A stretch of 64,000 nt of DNA from an uncultured Draconibacterium sp. (GCF_963676815.1 NZ_OY781365.1:1708501-1772500); one strand, 5' to 3'; shown: positions 34,673 to 44,610, counted from the stretch's first letter. The notes: generated by a model not told the origin, from the letters alone. A program made the numbers and translations.

Positions 34673-36175
34673 ATGAAAAAGCTATTTCTTCTTTTGGTTG
34701 TCTGTCTGTTTCTTTCATTTGTTGCTCAATCTCAACCTAAATACGAATTCAGAGCCGTTTGGGTTGCAACTGTAGTTAATATCGACTGGCCTTCGAAGCC
34801 CGGGTTAAGTACGGATGCCCAAAAACGTGAAATAATAGACATATTAAATTTGCATAAAAGTTTAGGCATGAACGCCATTATTTTGCAGGTACGCCCGGCT
34901 GCCGATGCGTTTTATCAATCGGATTTGGAACCATGGTCGCGTTACCTTACCGGAGTTCAGGGACAGGCACCACTACCTTTTTATGATCCGCTGGAGTTTT
35001 GGATTGAAGAATGCCACAAACGCGGAATGGAATTGCACGCATGGCTAAATCCTTATCGGGTAGCTCAAAAACTCGACGATCCGCTTTCAATCAATCACAT
35101 TGCATTTCGTCATCCTGAATGGATTTTAAAATATGGTACCCGTTTATATTTTGATCCGGGACTACCGCAAGCTCGCGAATTTGTTACCAGTGTTGTTCAG
35201 GACATCGTAAAGCGGTACGATGTTGACGCCATTCATTTCGATGATTATTTCTATCCATACCCATTAAAAGAAGAATTCCCCGATACAACGTCATTCAAAC
35301 TCTACAACCGTGGATTTACAGCTGAGAACAAAGCTGACTGGCGCCGTGAGAATGTGGACATTACCATTAAAATGTTGAACGACACGATAAAAGCGACGAA
35401 ACCGTGGGTTAAATTCGGGATCAGCCCGTTTGGTGTGTGGCGTAACAAAGTAGATGATCCTATAGGGTCGGATACAAAAGCCGGATCGACAAATTACGAC
35501 AACCTGTATGCTAACATTATAAAATGGCAAAAAGAGGGATGGATCGATTATACACTCCCGCAACTGTACTGGCAAATCGGGCACCCTGCCGTTGATTTTC
35601 AGCTACTGGCCAACTGGTGGAAAAACCATGCCTACGGGCGCGCCATGTACATTGGGCAGGCACCATACAAAGTAAGCCGTACTTCGCAAACCAAAGAATG
35701 GACGGAGCCTGACCAGCTCACGAAGCAGATTCGACTACTGCGTTCAATACCAGAAATTCAGGGTTCATCGTTTTACAGCAGCAAATGGTTTAACGGCGAC
35801 TTACTGGGCTTGCAAGACAGTTTAAAACTGGACTACTACAAATCTCCGGCTATTGTTCCGCCAATGCCGTGGCTCGATAATCAGGCACCGCAACCGTTGA
35901 TAAAAATCAATAAACGTGGTAGAAAACTGAAATGGATACCTGCCGAAACAGAAAACGAAATGGACAAAGCCTGGAGTTATGTTCTTTACCTGAATGAAGA
36001 AGGAGAAAAGTTTGATCCGGACAATTGCAAATATATTTACAGTATTACAAAAGATAAGGAAATTAAATTTAACCGCATAAACCGGAAAAAGAAAAAATAC
36101 GAGCTACGAATTTCAGTACTCGACCGTTTAAGCAACGAGAGTCGTTTATCGGACCCAATAAAAGTTAAGCTCTAA
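34673..36175 (+). CDS. family 10 glycosyl hydrolase-like protein (GHL10)
   Basis: A 500-residue exported protein with a signal peptide (cleavage near AQS-QP). It matches the GHL10 TIM-barrel family: YEFRAVWVATVVNIDWPSKP at the start, AIILQVRPAADAFY, HAWLNPYR and the HFDDYFYPYP motif with the likely catalytic acids. A C-terminal fibronectin-like part (about 400-500) follows. The family acts on cell-wall or extracellular glycans; the substrate is unknown. The 3' end overlaps the convergent SRAP gene by 11 bp. Confidence 0.92.
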   Translation: MKKLFLLLVVCLFLSFVAQSQPKYEFRAVWVATVVNIDWPSKPGLSTDAQKREIIDILNLHKSLGMNAIILQVRPAADAFYQSDLEPWSRYLTGVQGQAPLPFYDPLEFWIEECHKRGMELHAWLNPYRVAQKLDDPLSINHIAFRHPEWILKYGTRLYFDPGLPQAREFVTSVVQDIVKRYDVDAIHFDDYFYPYPLKEEFPDTTSFKLYNRGFTAENKADWRRENVDITIKMLNDTIKATKPWVKFGISPFGVWRNKVDDPIGSDTKAGSTNYDNLYANIIKWQKEGWIDYTLPQLYWQIGHPAVDFQLLANWWKNHAYGRAMYIGQAPYKVSRTSQTKEWTEPDQLTKQIRLLRSIPEIQGSSFYSSKWFNGDLLGLQDSLKLDYYKSPAIVPPMPWLDNQAPQPLIKINKRGRKLKWIPAETENEMDKAWSYVLYLNEEGEKFDPDNCKYIYSITKDKEIKFNRINRKKKKYELRISVLDRLSNESRLSDPIKVKL

Positions 36176-36920
36176 ATCTGAGTTCGGGATAAATAAATTC
36201 CTCGATTGCTTCGGGCGAATTGCCAACGGCTTCTTTCCCACGCAATCGCCTAACGGTGTGTGCCTTCAACAGACCTTCGGCAGCAGGTTGAATCATTGCT
36301 TTTGCTTCAACAGTGGTACCGTTCAGCCATTGATCGGCCTCTTCATCCTCGAGGACTAGTGGCATTCGTGCTTCCTTCAATTTCGGGTTGTTATGAATTT
36401 TTTTCATCAAGGCATTGGCTTTGGTGGTAACAATTGTAAATGAGTTTACCACTTCGCCTGTTTCTTTATTCGTCCATTCATCCCACAAGCCACCTAAAAC
36501 AATCGGTTCGCCATCAACCCGCTGAATGTAAAACGGATACTTTTTGCCGCCAAAATGGTGATATTCAAAAAATCCATCAATATAAACGAGGCAGCGTTTT
36601 GATTTTGCCGAGGTTCGAAATGAAGGTTTTTCAAAAATGCTCTCGCCGCGGGCGTTAATTGTTTTATTCCAGATATCGAGTTGTTGCTGTTCATTTTTTA
36701 CCCAATATGGAATAAGTCCCCAGCTTGCGATTGCCGGCAGCTCAAAATTCTCGCTGGTATAAATCAACATTTTAGGATGCTCGAAACCTGAAACGTGAAA
36801 AAACTCCTCTTCCAGAAAAGGACGAAACTGTTCGATAAGCATTTGTGTAGCCTCCTCGTTGCCATAATGCCGTGCCCGTTTTAATGCTGCTTCAACCTTG
36901 GTTTTTATATCGTAACACAT
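36165..36920 (-). CDS. SOS response-associated peptidase (SRAP, HMCES/YedK family)
   Basis: A 251-residue SRAP-domain protein. Cys2 (MCYD) becomes the N-terminal catalytic residue that links covalently to abasic sites in single-stranded DNA. Other conserved parts are ASWGLIPYWVKN, the NARGESIFEKPSFR loop, CLVYIDGFFEYHH and the ARMPLVL segment. It protects replication forks at abasic sites. It is convergent with the GHL10 gene. Confidence 0.95.
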   Translation of the reverse strand: MCYDIKTKVEAALKRARHYGNEEATQMLIEQFRPFLEEEFFHVSGFEHPKMLIYTSENFELPAIASWGLIPYWVKNEQQQLDIWNKTINARGESIFEKPSFRTSAKSKRCLVYIDGFFEYHHFGGKKYPFYIQRVDGEPIVLGGLWDEWTNKETGEVVNSFTIVTTKANALMKKIHNNPKLKEARMPLVLEDEEADQWLNGTTVEAKAMIQPAAEGLLKAHTVRRLRGKEAVGNSPEAIEEFIYPELRFRA

Positions 36921-37503
36921 AATTTCCGAAACATAAATAACTTATGGAATGTTCTTTTAAATATATAAAATCTACCTAAAACAATCTCGAGCAAGATCAC
37001 TAAAATGCTTCGATTTCAGGTATAAAAAACGACATAAATTACGTTAAACAAACTTACCTACGAATACGGCTTTGTTAATTTCATTCTTTCCTTTATTCGC
37101 GATACCAGCCGATATTAACATTTTAATGATTTTGCATACTTATGATAAATAGATTGGTAGAATCATTAGCTTTAGTATGCTTTCTACCACTTTTTCATTG
37201 AATTATTTGGAAATTAATAAACAAGAGTTTATTTTGGCGGTACAAACCCTTATTTTTTATCTTTTTGTTTTTATTATGGGCAGCTTTTTGTGGACGAAGA
37301 GTTGCCCATTTGTGCCTTTTTGTGAGGTTACGGGGCTGAAATTTGGCTCAAAAAAGACTACTTGTTGAGAAGTAGTTGACTATACCATTATATCGCAATA
37401 AAAGTTTGGGAAGGCTTTTATTGATCTGGGCATTCATTTGGAATGATAAAAAATTTGAGTTTTACAAAAGGCAGGGTTTCCTGCCTTTTCTTTTTTAAGT
37501 AAA
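36921..37503. other. long intergenic region
   Basis: 583 bp without a secure gene. It holds an 8-bp inverted repeat, TGGTAGAA (37155-37162) and TTCTACCA (37182-37189), and a doubtful 63-codon frame (37177-37368, no recognisable domain). At the end is a perfect 10-bp hairpin with a T-run on the plus side. Confidence 0.5.
37466..37497. terminator. terminator hairpin
   Basis: AAAAGGCAGG, loop GTTT, CCTGCCTTTT, then CTTTTTT on the plus strand. It can end the minus-strand epimerase gene too, although the T-run is stronger for plus-strand transcription. Confidence 0.75.
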
Positions 37504-38526
37504 TTATTTCATGTCAGATTTTAAAAAGCCGGCCGTTTTTTTGATTGAAGCTTCAATCGGCTGATAATCATAGCCAATTTTTCGGGAAACCTTAGAACCA
37601 TCGAAATTATTAACTGTATTGCGGCCCGTTGCAGCTTCTCGGGTTATTAATGATGGTTTTCGTGTAAACCAGCTGGCAAAAGTAGCTGCGCGCCAAACAA
37701 AACCCATTAAAAAATCGCTTGCCCAAATAGTAGGTTTTGGCTTTTGCAATGCTTCGGCAATTTGCGTGAAAACCTGCTGATAACTCAAATTTTCCGCACT
37801 TAAAATGTAACGTTGATTTTTGCAGTCTTCAAAGTTTTGTTCATCCATCAGCTTTATCATGGGCTGAACAACATCAAAAACATCAACAAAACCGGTAACT
37901 CCTTTGGTATAAAATTTCATGCCATCCCAAATGGTTTTGAAAATTTTCGCACTTCCACTCTCCCAGTTAGCGGGGCCAAAAATAATTGATGGATTTACGA
38001 TTATGGCATCCAATCCTTCTTCAATTCCGCGCCATATTTCGGTTTCAGAATAAAATTTACTTTCCGAATAAGCCGAATTCTTTTTTGAAGGCACCCAATT
38101 TGTTTCCTCCGTAACCGGGGCACCATTTTGTAATTTCCCCAATGCGGCGATCGAACTTACATGGCAAATCTTTTTGACATTATTTTCAATAGCAGCATTA
38201 ACAAGATTTGCTGTTCCCTCCACATTATTCGAGATCATTCGCTGCCTTTCTTTGCTTTCGAACGAAACAATAGCCGCACAATGATAAATCTCCGTAACAC
38301 CGTTTAATAATTTTTCCAACGAGAAATAATCCAGGATATCACCATCCACCCACTCAATGGTATCGAACAGTTGCTGAGCATCATCGGTATAGTAGGCAAA
38401 AGTTTTAAGAACCTGCTCCAGGTTGCTGGTTTCGCGTTTTAAAGCCCTGACCTTTTTGCCCGTTTTACAAAGCTCAAACAACAAATGAGCTCCAACTAAC
38501 CCGGTACCTCCTGTTACAAAAATCAT
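37504..38526 (-). CDS. NAD(P)-dependent epimerase/dehydratase (extended SDR)
   Basis: A 340-residue Rossmann-fold enzyme. The nucleotide motif is FVTGGTGLVGAHL at the N-terminus, and the active-site region is AYSESKFYSE (YxxxK). DGDILD and HCAAIVSF are typical of extended SDRs related to dihydroflavonol reductase or 3-beta-HSD types. The substrate is not predictable. It starts 9 bp after the stop of the pyridoxamine-oxidase-like gene, so it shares an operon with that gene and dnaG. Confidence 0.9.
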   Translation of the reverse strand: MIFVTGGTGLVGAHLLFELCKTGKKVRALKRETSNLEQVLKTFAYYTDDAQQLFDTIEWVDGDILDYFSLEKLLNGVTEIYHCAAIVSFESKERQRMISNNVEGTANLVNAAIENNVKKICHVSSIAALGKLQNGAPVTEETNWVPSKKNSAYSESKFYSETEIWRGIEEGLDAIIVNPSIIFGPANWESGSAKIFKTIWDGMKFYTKGVTGFVDVFDVVQPMIKLMDEQNFEDCKNQRYILSAENLSYQQVFTQIAEALQKPKPTIWASDFLMGFVWRAATFASWFTRKPSLITREAATGRNTVNNFDGSKVSRKIGYDYQPIEASIKKTAGFLKSDMK

Positions 38527-38535
38527 TGTATTGTT

Positions 38536-39018
38536 TTATGAATTCCAGGGAGTAACAGCTTTTGCGCCGAACTCTTTCCCTGTAATGTTTTCAATATGTA
38601 CTTTAAAAACTCCGACGTTCTTTACTGCCGGTGTTCCGAATTTAAATTCCCGGTCGCTGTATTGTTTCATTAGCAACCCAAGGCAACGGTATTTTTCATC
38701 AAAGTCGTCGATAAATTCCACTTTCCCTTCCGCATTAACCGTTTTCGATTTTACCCGGTAACTGCAACCAACACGCACATCTTGCCAGGCCAACTCTTCG
38801 CCCAACGTCCAGTTTATGCAAACCTGCGGATTTGCTTTTATAGTTTCCCACATGCGCCCTTCCATTGCCGAATGCAAAATAATAGTATCGCCTTCCAACG
38901 CAAAATTGAGTGGCAAAACATAAGGTTTATCATCCACCGACATGGCAAAATAACAGGTTTTACAGGCACGGATTACTTCGTCGATTTCTTTGCGGTCTTC
39001 GATAAAATTTGTTCGCAT
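38536..39018 (-). CDS. pyridoxamine 5'-phosphate oxidase family (flavin-binding) protein
   Basis: A 160-residue split-barrel protein of the FMN-binding PNPOx-like superfamily (NimA-like group): CKTCYFAMSVDDKPYVLPLNFALEGDTI is the strand-turn-strand signature. Substrate and cofactor are not certain. It sits between dnaG (4 bp) and the epimerase gene (9 bp). Confidence 0.88.
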   Translation of the reverse strand: MRTNFIEDRKEIDEVIRACKTCYFAMSVDDKPYVLPLNFALEGDTIILHSAMEGRMWETIKANPQVCINWTLGEELAWQDVRVGCSYRVKSKTVNAEGKVEFIDDFDEKYRCLGLLMKQYSDREFKFGTPAVKNVGVFKVHIENITGKEFGAKAVTPWNS

Positions 39019-39022
39019 TTTG

Positions 39023-40978
39023 TTAATTTATGGTTCGGCTTCCAAGGCTTTTAGCTAATTCCTTTTCAGCTCTTTTCAGGTTCATATATGTTGATTGTTC
39101 TTCAATAACCTTATCGAAATCGTTTTCGGCTGATGCTTTGTCAATGGCTTTTTCAATATCAGCCATCATCAGTTTAATTTTCCGCAGTTTGTATTCATTC
39201 ACAATTCTCGGAATAAGAATATCCAAAATGTCTTCCTCTTTTTCGGTAAATGCTCCGGCTTTGGTCCAGCGCTTACTTTCGGTATATTTCTCCGAAAGCA
39301 GGTCGGTTGCAAATTTGCTCATCGACGCATCGGGATGATAAACAAAGTGTTTCCACGGATCGAAATTTTCTTTGTACAGGTTCTCGCGAACTTCGTAAAA
39401 TACTTTTCTAAACAATTCATTTTCCGACACCAGCTCATCGGCTTCCAGTTCATCAATCATAAACTCACCAACCGATATAATACTGGTTTCGTGCGTTTCC
39501 TCATCCTCCTCTTCAAACAAATCGGTTGCACAATATTTCAGCAGAAAACGCAAAAATTCCAACTCTTCCACCAATATTTTTACAGGACGAATTACAGGTT
39601 CTTCCTGAGCAGCTTGCGGAGTTACTGTCTCCCGACGGTTCTTTTCACGAAATTCCCGTTTCCGGAACTCCTCCGTTTGTTTATGTTTTTGCTTCCTCAC
39701 CTCGGTGTAAAGCACTTCCTCGGCAACACCAAGAAGGCGGCTACATTCTTTTATATACACCGAGCGGGTGATGGAATCAGGAATTACCGACACCGACCGA
39801 ATGACATCAGAAATAAGGCGCGCTTTGGCAACCGGATCATTCTCGGTACTTTTTAACAGCAGACGAGTTTTAAACTGTATAAAGTCGGTCTCGTTTTGCT
39901 CCATATATTCCTGAAATCCGGAAGCACCCATTTTCTTAGCAAACGAATCGGGATCTTCTCCATCGGGCAACGGTAGCACTTTTACGTTCATGCCTTCTTC
40001 CAACACCAAATCAATTCCGCGTAACGACGCTTTTATTCCGGCAGCATCGCCATCGTAAATAATGGTAATATTAGGCGTAAAACGTCGCACCATTCGGATT
40101 TGATCGGGCGTAAGCGAGGTACCCGACGAAGCAACCACATTTTCGATGCCCACCTGGTGCAACGACATTACATCGGTATAACCTTCCACCAGGTAACATT
40201 TATCGGTACGCGTCATTTCGCGTTTTGCCTGGTAAATTCCGTACAACACCCGGCTTTTGTGGTAAATATCCGATTCGGGCGAATTCAGGTACTTGGCCGT
40301 TTTTTTATCATCTTTTAAAATACGGCCGCCAAATGCAATTACACGACCGGCCAGGTTATGAATTGGGAACATTACACGCCCTGCAAATCGGTCGCGCAAC
40401 CAGTCGTCGCGTTTTATGGTTAACCCGGTTTTTTCCAGAAAATCGAGCTTATAGCCTTGTTTTTGGGCTGCTTCGGTAAACGGCGTTTTACCGTCCGGAG
40501 CAAAACCAACTTCAAATTTTTTCAGAATATCGTCGCGGAAACTACGTTCGCGAAAGTAGCCCAACCCAATTGTTCTGCCCTCGTTTTCTTCCCACAAATA
40601 ACGGGTAAAATATTTCTGGGCAAAACCGGAAACGATCATCAAACTTTCGCGCGAATCTTTTAGCTGCTTTTGCTCTTCTGTTTCCTCCTCCTCTCGAACC
40701 TCGATATTGTACTTTTTTGCGAGCCATTTCAGCGCTTCGGGATAAGTAAGATTTTCGTGCTCCATGATAAAATTCACCGAGTTTCCTCCCTTTCCGCATC
40801 CAAAACACTTAAAAATTCCTTTGGCCGGCGACACGGTAAACGATGGCGTTTTTTCGTTGTGAAACGGGCACAAACCAAGCATATTTACACCTCGTTTTCG
40901 AAGCGTAACAAAATCGCCAACTACGTCTGAAATTTCCGCAGCATCAATTATCCGGTCTATCGTGGCGTGATCAATCAT
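39023..40978 (-). CDS. dnaG: DNA primase
   Basis: A 651-residue primase that makes RNA primers at the replication fork. I start it at the ATG at 40978 (MIDHATIDRIIDAAEISDVV). The frame extends 26 codons further, but the extension lacks family resemblance. The CHC2 zinc finger is CPFHNEKTPSF...CFGCGKGG (about 37-65), and the TOPRIM core includes LVEGYTDVMSLHQ and the DGDAAG acids. The C-terminal helicase-interacting domain is divergent, as usual. Confidence 0.95.
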   Translation of the reverse strand: MIDHATIDRIIDAAEISDVVGDFVTLRKRGVNMLGLCPFHNEKTPSFTVSPAKGIFKCFGCGKGGNSVNFIMEHENLTYPEALKWLAKKYNIEVREEEETEEQKQLKDSRESLMIVSGFAQKYFTRYLWEENEGRTIGLGYFRERSFRDDILKKFEVGFAPDGKTPFTEAAQKQGYKLDFLEKTGLTIKRDDWLRDRFAGRVMFPIHNLAGRVIAFGGRILKDDKKTAKYLNSPESDIYHKSRVLYGIYQAKREMTRTDKCYLVEGYTDVMSLHQVGIENVVASSGTSLTPDQIRMVRRFTPNITIIYDGDAAGIKASLRGIDLVLEEGMNVKVLPLPDGEDPDSFAKKMGASGFQEYMEQNETDFIQFKTRLLLKSTENDPVAKARLISDVIRSVSVIPDSITRSVYIKECSRLLGVAEEVLYTEVRKQKHKQTEEFRKREFREKNRRETVTPQAAQEEPVIRPVKILVEELEFLRFLLKYCATDLFEEEDEETHETSIISVGEFMIDELEADELVSENELFRKVFYEVRENLYKENFDPWKHFVYHPDASMSKFATDLLSEKYTESKRWTKAGAFTEKEEDILDILIPRIVNEYKLRKIKLMMADIEKAIDKASAENDFDKVIEEQSTYMNLKRAEKELAKSLGSRTIN

Positions 40979-41136
40979 CAGTACAAAAATATCAGAATTA
41001 GCATGAAACGAACACCTTTTAAAAGGAATAATATCCACAATTAAAGGCCTTTTCAAATAAGCATCAGATTATCAGCCCCGATTTGAATGCGATTATTATT
41101 AATTGTACATTTAACCTTGATCGAATATTTTTAAGA

Positions 41137-41823
41137 ATGAAAAAACTCGTAGTTCTTTCGGGAGCAGGTATGAGCCAGGAAAGCGGTTTAAAAACATTTC
41201 GCGACATGGGCGGAATTTGGGAGCAATATGATGTTACCGAAGTTGCAACTCCCGAAGCCTGGCAACGCGATCCGGAACTGGTTTTGCGGTTTTACAACGA
41301 ACGGCGTAAACAACTTTTTGAAGCACAGCCCAACCGTGGCCACCGCGGAATCGCCGGGTTGGAAAAATGGTTTGACGTGCGCGTGGTTACCCAGAACGTT
41401 GACAACCTGCACGAGCGGGCCGGAAGTACAAAAGTTACACATTTACATGGCGAGTTGATGAAAGCACGAAGTACGCTGGATTCGTATTTGATTTATGATC
41501 TCGACAACTGGGAACTCAAGTTGGGCGATTGTTGTGAAAAGGGAAGCCAGTTGCGCCCTCATATTGTTTGGTTTGGCGAAGCTGTTCCTGAAATTCCAAA
41601 TGCCATTGGCATTGTTCAGCAAGCCGATATTTTGGTGGTAATTGGAACTTCGCTGGCTGTTTATCCAGCGGCAAGCCTGGTAAACTATGTGCGAAAAGGA
41701 ACACCGATATTTGTTATAGATCCAAACCGACCGGAAGTTTACAACGAAAATGTTACGTATATCGAAAAAAAAGCGGAAATTGGGGTTGAGATTTTAAAAA
41801 CAGAACTGGAAAAACTGATATAG
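41137..41823 (+). CDS. cobB: NAD-dependent protein deacylase (sirtuin, class III)
   Basis: A 228-residue Sir2 protein. I start it at ATG 41137 (MKKLVVLSGAGMSQESGL) rather than at the upstream in-frame ATG. NAD-binding GAG and TQNVDNLHERAG motifs and the catalytic HLHGE are present. The FYNERRKQ segment carries the Tyr/Arg pair typical of class III (desuccinylase-like) sirtuins such as E. coli CobB. Only two of the four zinc-site Cys remain (GDCCEKG). It is followed directly by an outer-membrane protein gene. Confidence 0.92.
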   Translation: MKKLVVLSGAGMSQESGLKTFRDMGGIWEQYDVTEVATPEAWQRDPELVLRFYNERRKQLFEAQPNRGHRGIAGLEKWFDVRVVTQNVDNLHERAGSTKVTHLHGELMKARSTLDSYLIYDLDNWELKLGDCCEKGSQLRPHIVWFGEAVPEIPNAIGIVQQADILVVIGTSLAVYPAASLVNYVRKGTPIFVIDPNRPEVYNENVTYIEKKAEIGVEILKTELEKLI

Positions 41824-42435
41824 ATGAAACGGATTTTTATTGCTTTCGCATTAATTTTTATAGCAAATATTGTTGTTGCCCAGCGTTTTGATGCAGGTTT
41901 AATAGCTGGATTTAATGGCTCTCAGGTTGAAGGCGATGCTTTTAAAGGCTACAACAAAGCAGGTATTTTAGCCGGAATATTTGTACAAACCGATATTGCC
42001 CCGGCCATTGTTGCCGGTATGGAAATTAAATATTCGCAAAAAGGCTCACGAAGGAAATACGATCCAAAAAATCCGGAAATAGAAAAATACGTTATGCGGC
42101 TGGGTTATATCGATGTGCCTATATTTATGGCATTTAGAACCAACGAACGCAGCATGATTATTGGCGGAATTGCACCGGGAGTGCTTATTCACTCGAAAGA
42201 AATTGGAGCTTACGGCGAGTTCCCGCCCGAAGATCAGCACCCGTTTAAAAACTTCGACTTACAACCGTTTATCGGCTTCCAGTTCGATTTTTTAGAACAT
42301 GCTTCAGTAGATTTACGTTATGCACTTTCGGTAATTCCGATCCGTGAGAAACCCGGTGGAACAAATTATTACTGGCTCAACAATCAGTTTAATAACGTAA
42401 TTTCGCTGGCTTTGTATTACCGGCTGAGGCGATGA
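41824..42435 (+). CDS. outer membrane beta-barrel protein (PorT-like)
   Basis: A 203-residue exported protein (signal peptide cleaved near VVA-QR) with alternating beta-strand pattern and the GLIAGFNGSQVEGDAF start seen in PorT-like beta barrels. The start codon comes right after the sirtuin stop, so the two are probably co-transcribed. No substrate or partner is known. Confidence 0.8.
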   Translation: MKRIFIAFALIFIANIVVAQRFDAGLIAGFNGSQVEGDAFKGYNKAGILAGIFVQTDIAPAIVAGMEIKYSQKGSRRKYDPKNPEIEKYVMRLGYIDVPIFMAFRTNERSMIIGGIAPGVLIHSKEIGAYGEFPPEDQHPFKNFDLQPFIGFQFDFLEHASVDLRYALSVIPIREKPGGTNYYWLNNQFNNVISLALYYRLRR

Positions 42436-42536
42436 GATTGAAAAAGATTGATGGAGATTGAGACTCGAAGCTAGCAACTAGTAGCTCCTGCCACCGTCCC
42501 CTTTTTGCCTTTGAACTTTCTACTTTTGCCTTAACT

Positions 42537-42962
42537 CTAGCTGTTTACCATCCACTTTGAGAAATCATCGAGATATTTCCAGAACGATTTCAGCACTTCG
42601 TCGGGTAAATCCAGTTTGCTTAAAACTTGTTGGTAACAGTTCAGCCATTCGATACGCCCTTCTGCCGTAATTTTAAAAGGTAAATGCCTTCTGTTTAATT
42701 GTGGTTTTCCGCGGTTCTGATTAAAATAATCGGGACCTCCACAAATCTGAATAAAGAAATCAGCCGAGTGTTCTTTTGCTTTTTCCAGTGCTATCGGATT
42801 TTTCGGGAACAGATCTTTTATCGGACTCTGCACAATCAAGTCGTAATGATCGCTTACCATTTTACGCATTCCCTCCTCTTTCAGGATTTGGAACATCAAC
42901 GGAGACGGAAGTGTTACGCCCGGGCGAACTCCCTTAAAATATTTACTGATCTCGAATTCCAT
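42537..42962 (-). CDS. truncated hemoglobin-like globin
   Basis: A 141-residue globin starting at the ATG at 42962 (MEFEISKYFKG). An upstream ATG at 42986 would add eight residues. The globin pattern is clear: VSDHYDLIVQSPIKDLFP, SADFFIQICGGPDYFNQNRG, RRHLPFKITAEGRIEWLNCY, with the His of RRH as likely proximal ligand. Such proteins bind O2 or NO, usually in nitrosative or microaerobic stress. It stands alone between two unrelated genes. Confidence 0.85.
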   Translation of the reverse strand: MEFEISKYFKGVRPGVTLPSPLMFQILKEEGMRKMVSDHYDLIVQSPIKDLFPKNPIALEKAKEHSADFFIQICGGPDYFNQNRGKPQLNRRHLPFKITAEGRIEWLNCYQQVLSKLDLPDEVLKSFWKYLDDFSKWMVNS

Positions 42963-43009
42963 GGTTGCTTTTTTGTGATGAAACAACCAAAAGCAAAAGT
43001 TGTTTTAAA

Positions 43010-43834
43010 CTACTTGCCAAAAACCCAGCCAATACGCAATCCACTTGTAAGCGCTATCGGAAAATCGTCGGGTGCAACAAGAAATCCGTAGGGCAATGCA
43101 TCGTAATCATCAGTGCCAACACCGTAACCTACTCCCCAATACATGTCTACTACAAAAGCATCGTCAAAAACCCATTGTTTTCCAAATTTCAACATAATGG
43201 CTAAGGTTACCTGGCTGTTTCTGTCCGAGCTTGATGTTACGTGATAATAACCGCTTGAATCGTAATAATAATTGTAATCATTATTATCGTACGACATATA
43301 GCGCAAAGCAATTTCCGGAGCAATATATCCTCCTTTCAAAATGTGTGAGTAGTGCATTTTATGCATGTAAAAATCAGGACTGCGCATAAATTTATAAGCA
43401 AATTTTCCATAAACACCACGCGGATCTACATCATCAATATCGTTTCCAAGACCAACGATTCCAAATGCTGTTTCCCACGAACGACCGGGTTTTATACTGC
43501 GTTCGAAAGCAAACTCGGTGGTGCCAAATAGCGGTGATAAAAAATTTACTTTAAGTGCGTTTTTCGACTGATCAGCATAATACTCAGGATCATCAAAGGT
43601 ATTTTTTTGAATTTCAACTACTTCTCCGGTACCAAATTCAACTCGGGTAACCAGTGCATTATCAATTCCAAAAATAAGCTTGTCATTCGCATCGTAATAA
43701 TATTTTACTTCTTCGGCTCCAAGTTCCGTAACTTTACAGTTTATAACATCGCCTGATTTTTTAATAATTTTATCCTGCGACAAAGCAGAAAAGGATAAAA
43801 TTAATACCAAACACAGTGTAGCTAAGGTTTTCAT
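43010..43834 (-). CDS. exported hypothetical protein
   Basis: A 274-residue protein with a signal peptide (cleavage near ALS-QD). The first third has a small beta domain (IIKKSGDVINCKVTELGAEEVKYY), as in many Bacteroidota exported proteins. The rest looks like a beta barrel or beta-sandwich (FAFERSIKPGRSWETAFGI to GLRIGWVFGK). No function can be named. The gene is about 230 bp from the start of the sulfur island on the other strand. Confidence 0.75.
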   Translation of the reverse strand: MKTLATLCLVLILSFSALSQDKIIKKSGDVINCKVTELGAEEVKYYYDANDKLIFGIDNALVTRVEFGTGEVVEIQKNTFDDPEYYADQSKNALKVNFLSPLFGTTEFAFERSIKPGRSWETAFGIVGLGNDIDDVDPRGVYGKFAYKFMRSPDFYMHKMHYSHILKGGYIAPEIALRYMSYDNNDYNYYYDSSGYYHVTSSSDRNSQVTLAIMLKFGKQWVFDDAFVVDMYWGVGYGVGTDDYDALPYGFLVAPDDFPIALTSGLRIGWVFGK

Positions 43835-44064
43835 GACTTTTGTTTTTTATTCGATATGAGGTTGATCAAATTTAGTGCCGAAAGATATAAAAGGCTCGGT
43901 TTTCATACTAATTATTTATGTTAAAATTATATGCTCTCCATAATTGATGCAAATACTTCCACGGAAACTTTTTAGCTAATTATTTCCGCTAACCTTAAAA
44001 CAATCAACTCCTCTGATTTGTCTTAACAGGTGGTGGTTACGTTTAACCAAAACCTTTTACTACG

Positions 44065-44574
44065 ATGAGAAAGAAATACATGAACCCATACCTGGCGGGA
44101 GTGTTGCTTGGCTTGGTACTTTTAAGCGCCATGTTCTTTTCAGGACGCGGACTGGGCGCCAGCGGTGGATTAAAATACGCTGTTGTGGCAGCCGTTGAAT
44201 CAGTTGATCACCAACACGCCATGGAATCGCCGTATTATAGCAAATATTTTGCCGATGGTGAGAATCCACTAAAAAGCTGGCTGGCACTTGAAGTACTCGG
44301 AATGTTTTTAGGCGGATTTATTTCGGGAGCCATTTCAGGCCGCTTAAAATTCAAAATTGAAAAATCGCCGAAAATATCGAATGGCAAACGCTTGTTGTTT
44401 GCCTTTTTGGGAGGTGTGTTTTTTGTATACGGCGCACAACTGGCCCGCGGATGTACCAGTGGGGCTGCACTCTCGGGAATGGCAGTACTTTCAGTAGCCG
44501 GATTTATGACCATGCTCGGCATTTTTGGCTCTGCCTTCCTTTTTGCATGGTTTTTCAGAAAACTCTGGATTTAA
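44065..44574 (+). CDS. YeeE/YedE family transporter, N-terminal half subunit
   Basis: A 169-residue membrane protein with about four helices and the conserved Cys motif ARGCTSGAALSG typical of YeeE/YedE (TsuA-like) proteins, which take up thiosulfate. The next gene encodes the other half. It heads a four-gene operon with two rhodaneses. Location is the inner membrane, and thiosulfate or polysulfide import is inferred from the family and neighbours. Confidence 0.9.
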   Translation: MRKKYMNPYLAGVLLGLVLLSAMFFSGRGLGASGGLKYAVVAAVESVDHQHAMESPYYSKYFADGENPLKSWLALEVLGMFLGGFISGAISGRLKFKIEKSPKISNGKRLLFAFLGGVFFVYGAQLARGCTSGAALSGMAVLSVAGFMTMLGIFGSAFLFAWFFRKLWI

Positions 44575-44610
44575 AACTCAATTCTTCAGTAACTCAGTAA
44601 TTCTAAAATT

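Noticed and set aside
37177..37368. 63-residue frame as a real gene
   Set aside because: Composition and start context are poor and no domain is seen; the hydrophobic stretch alone is not enough.
42436..42536. Repeat unit with CTAGCAACTAGTAGCT near the globin gene
   Set aside because: A short self-complementary stretch, not demonstrably a repeat family inside this window.
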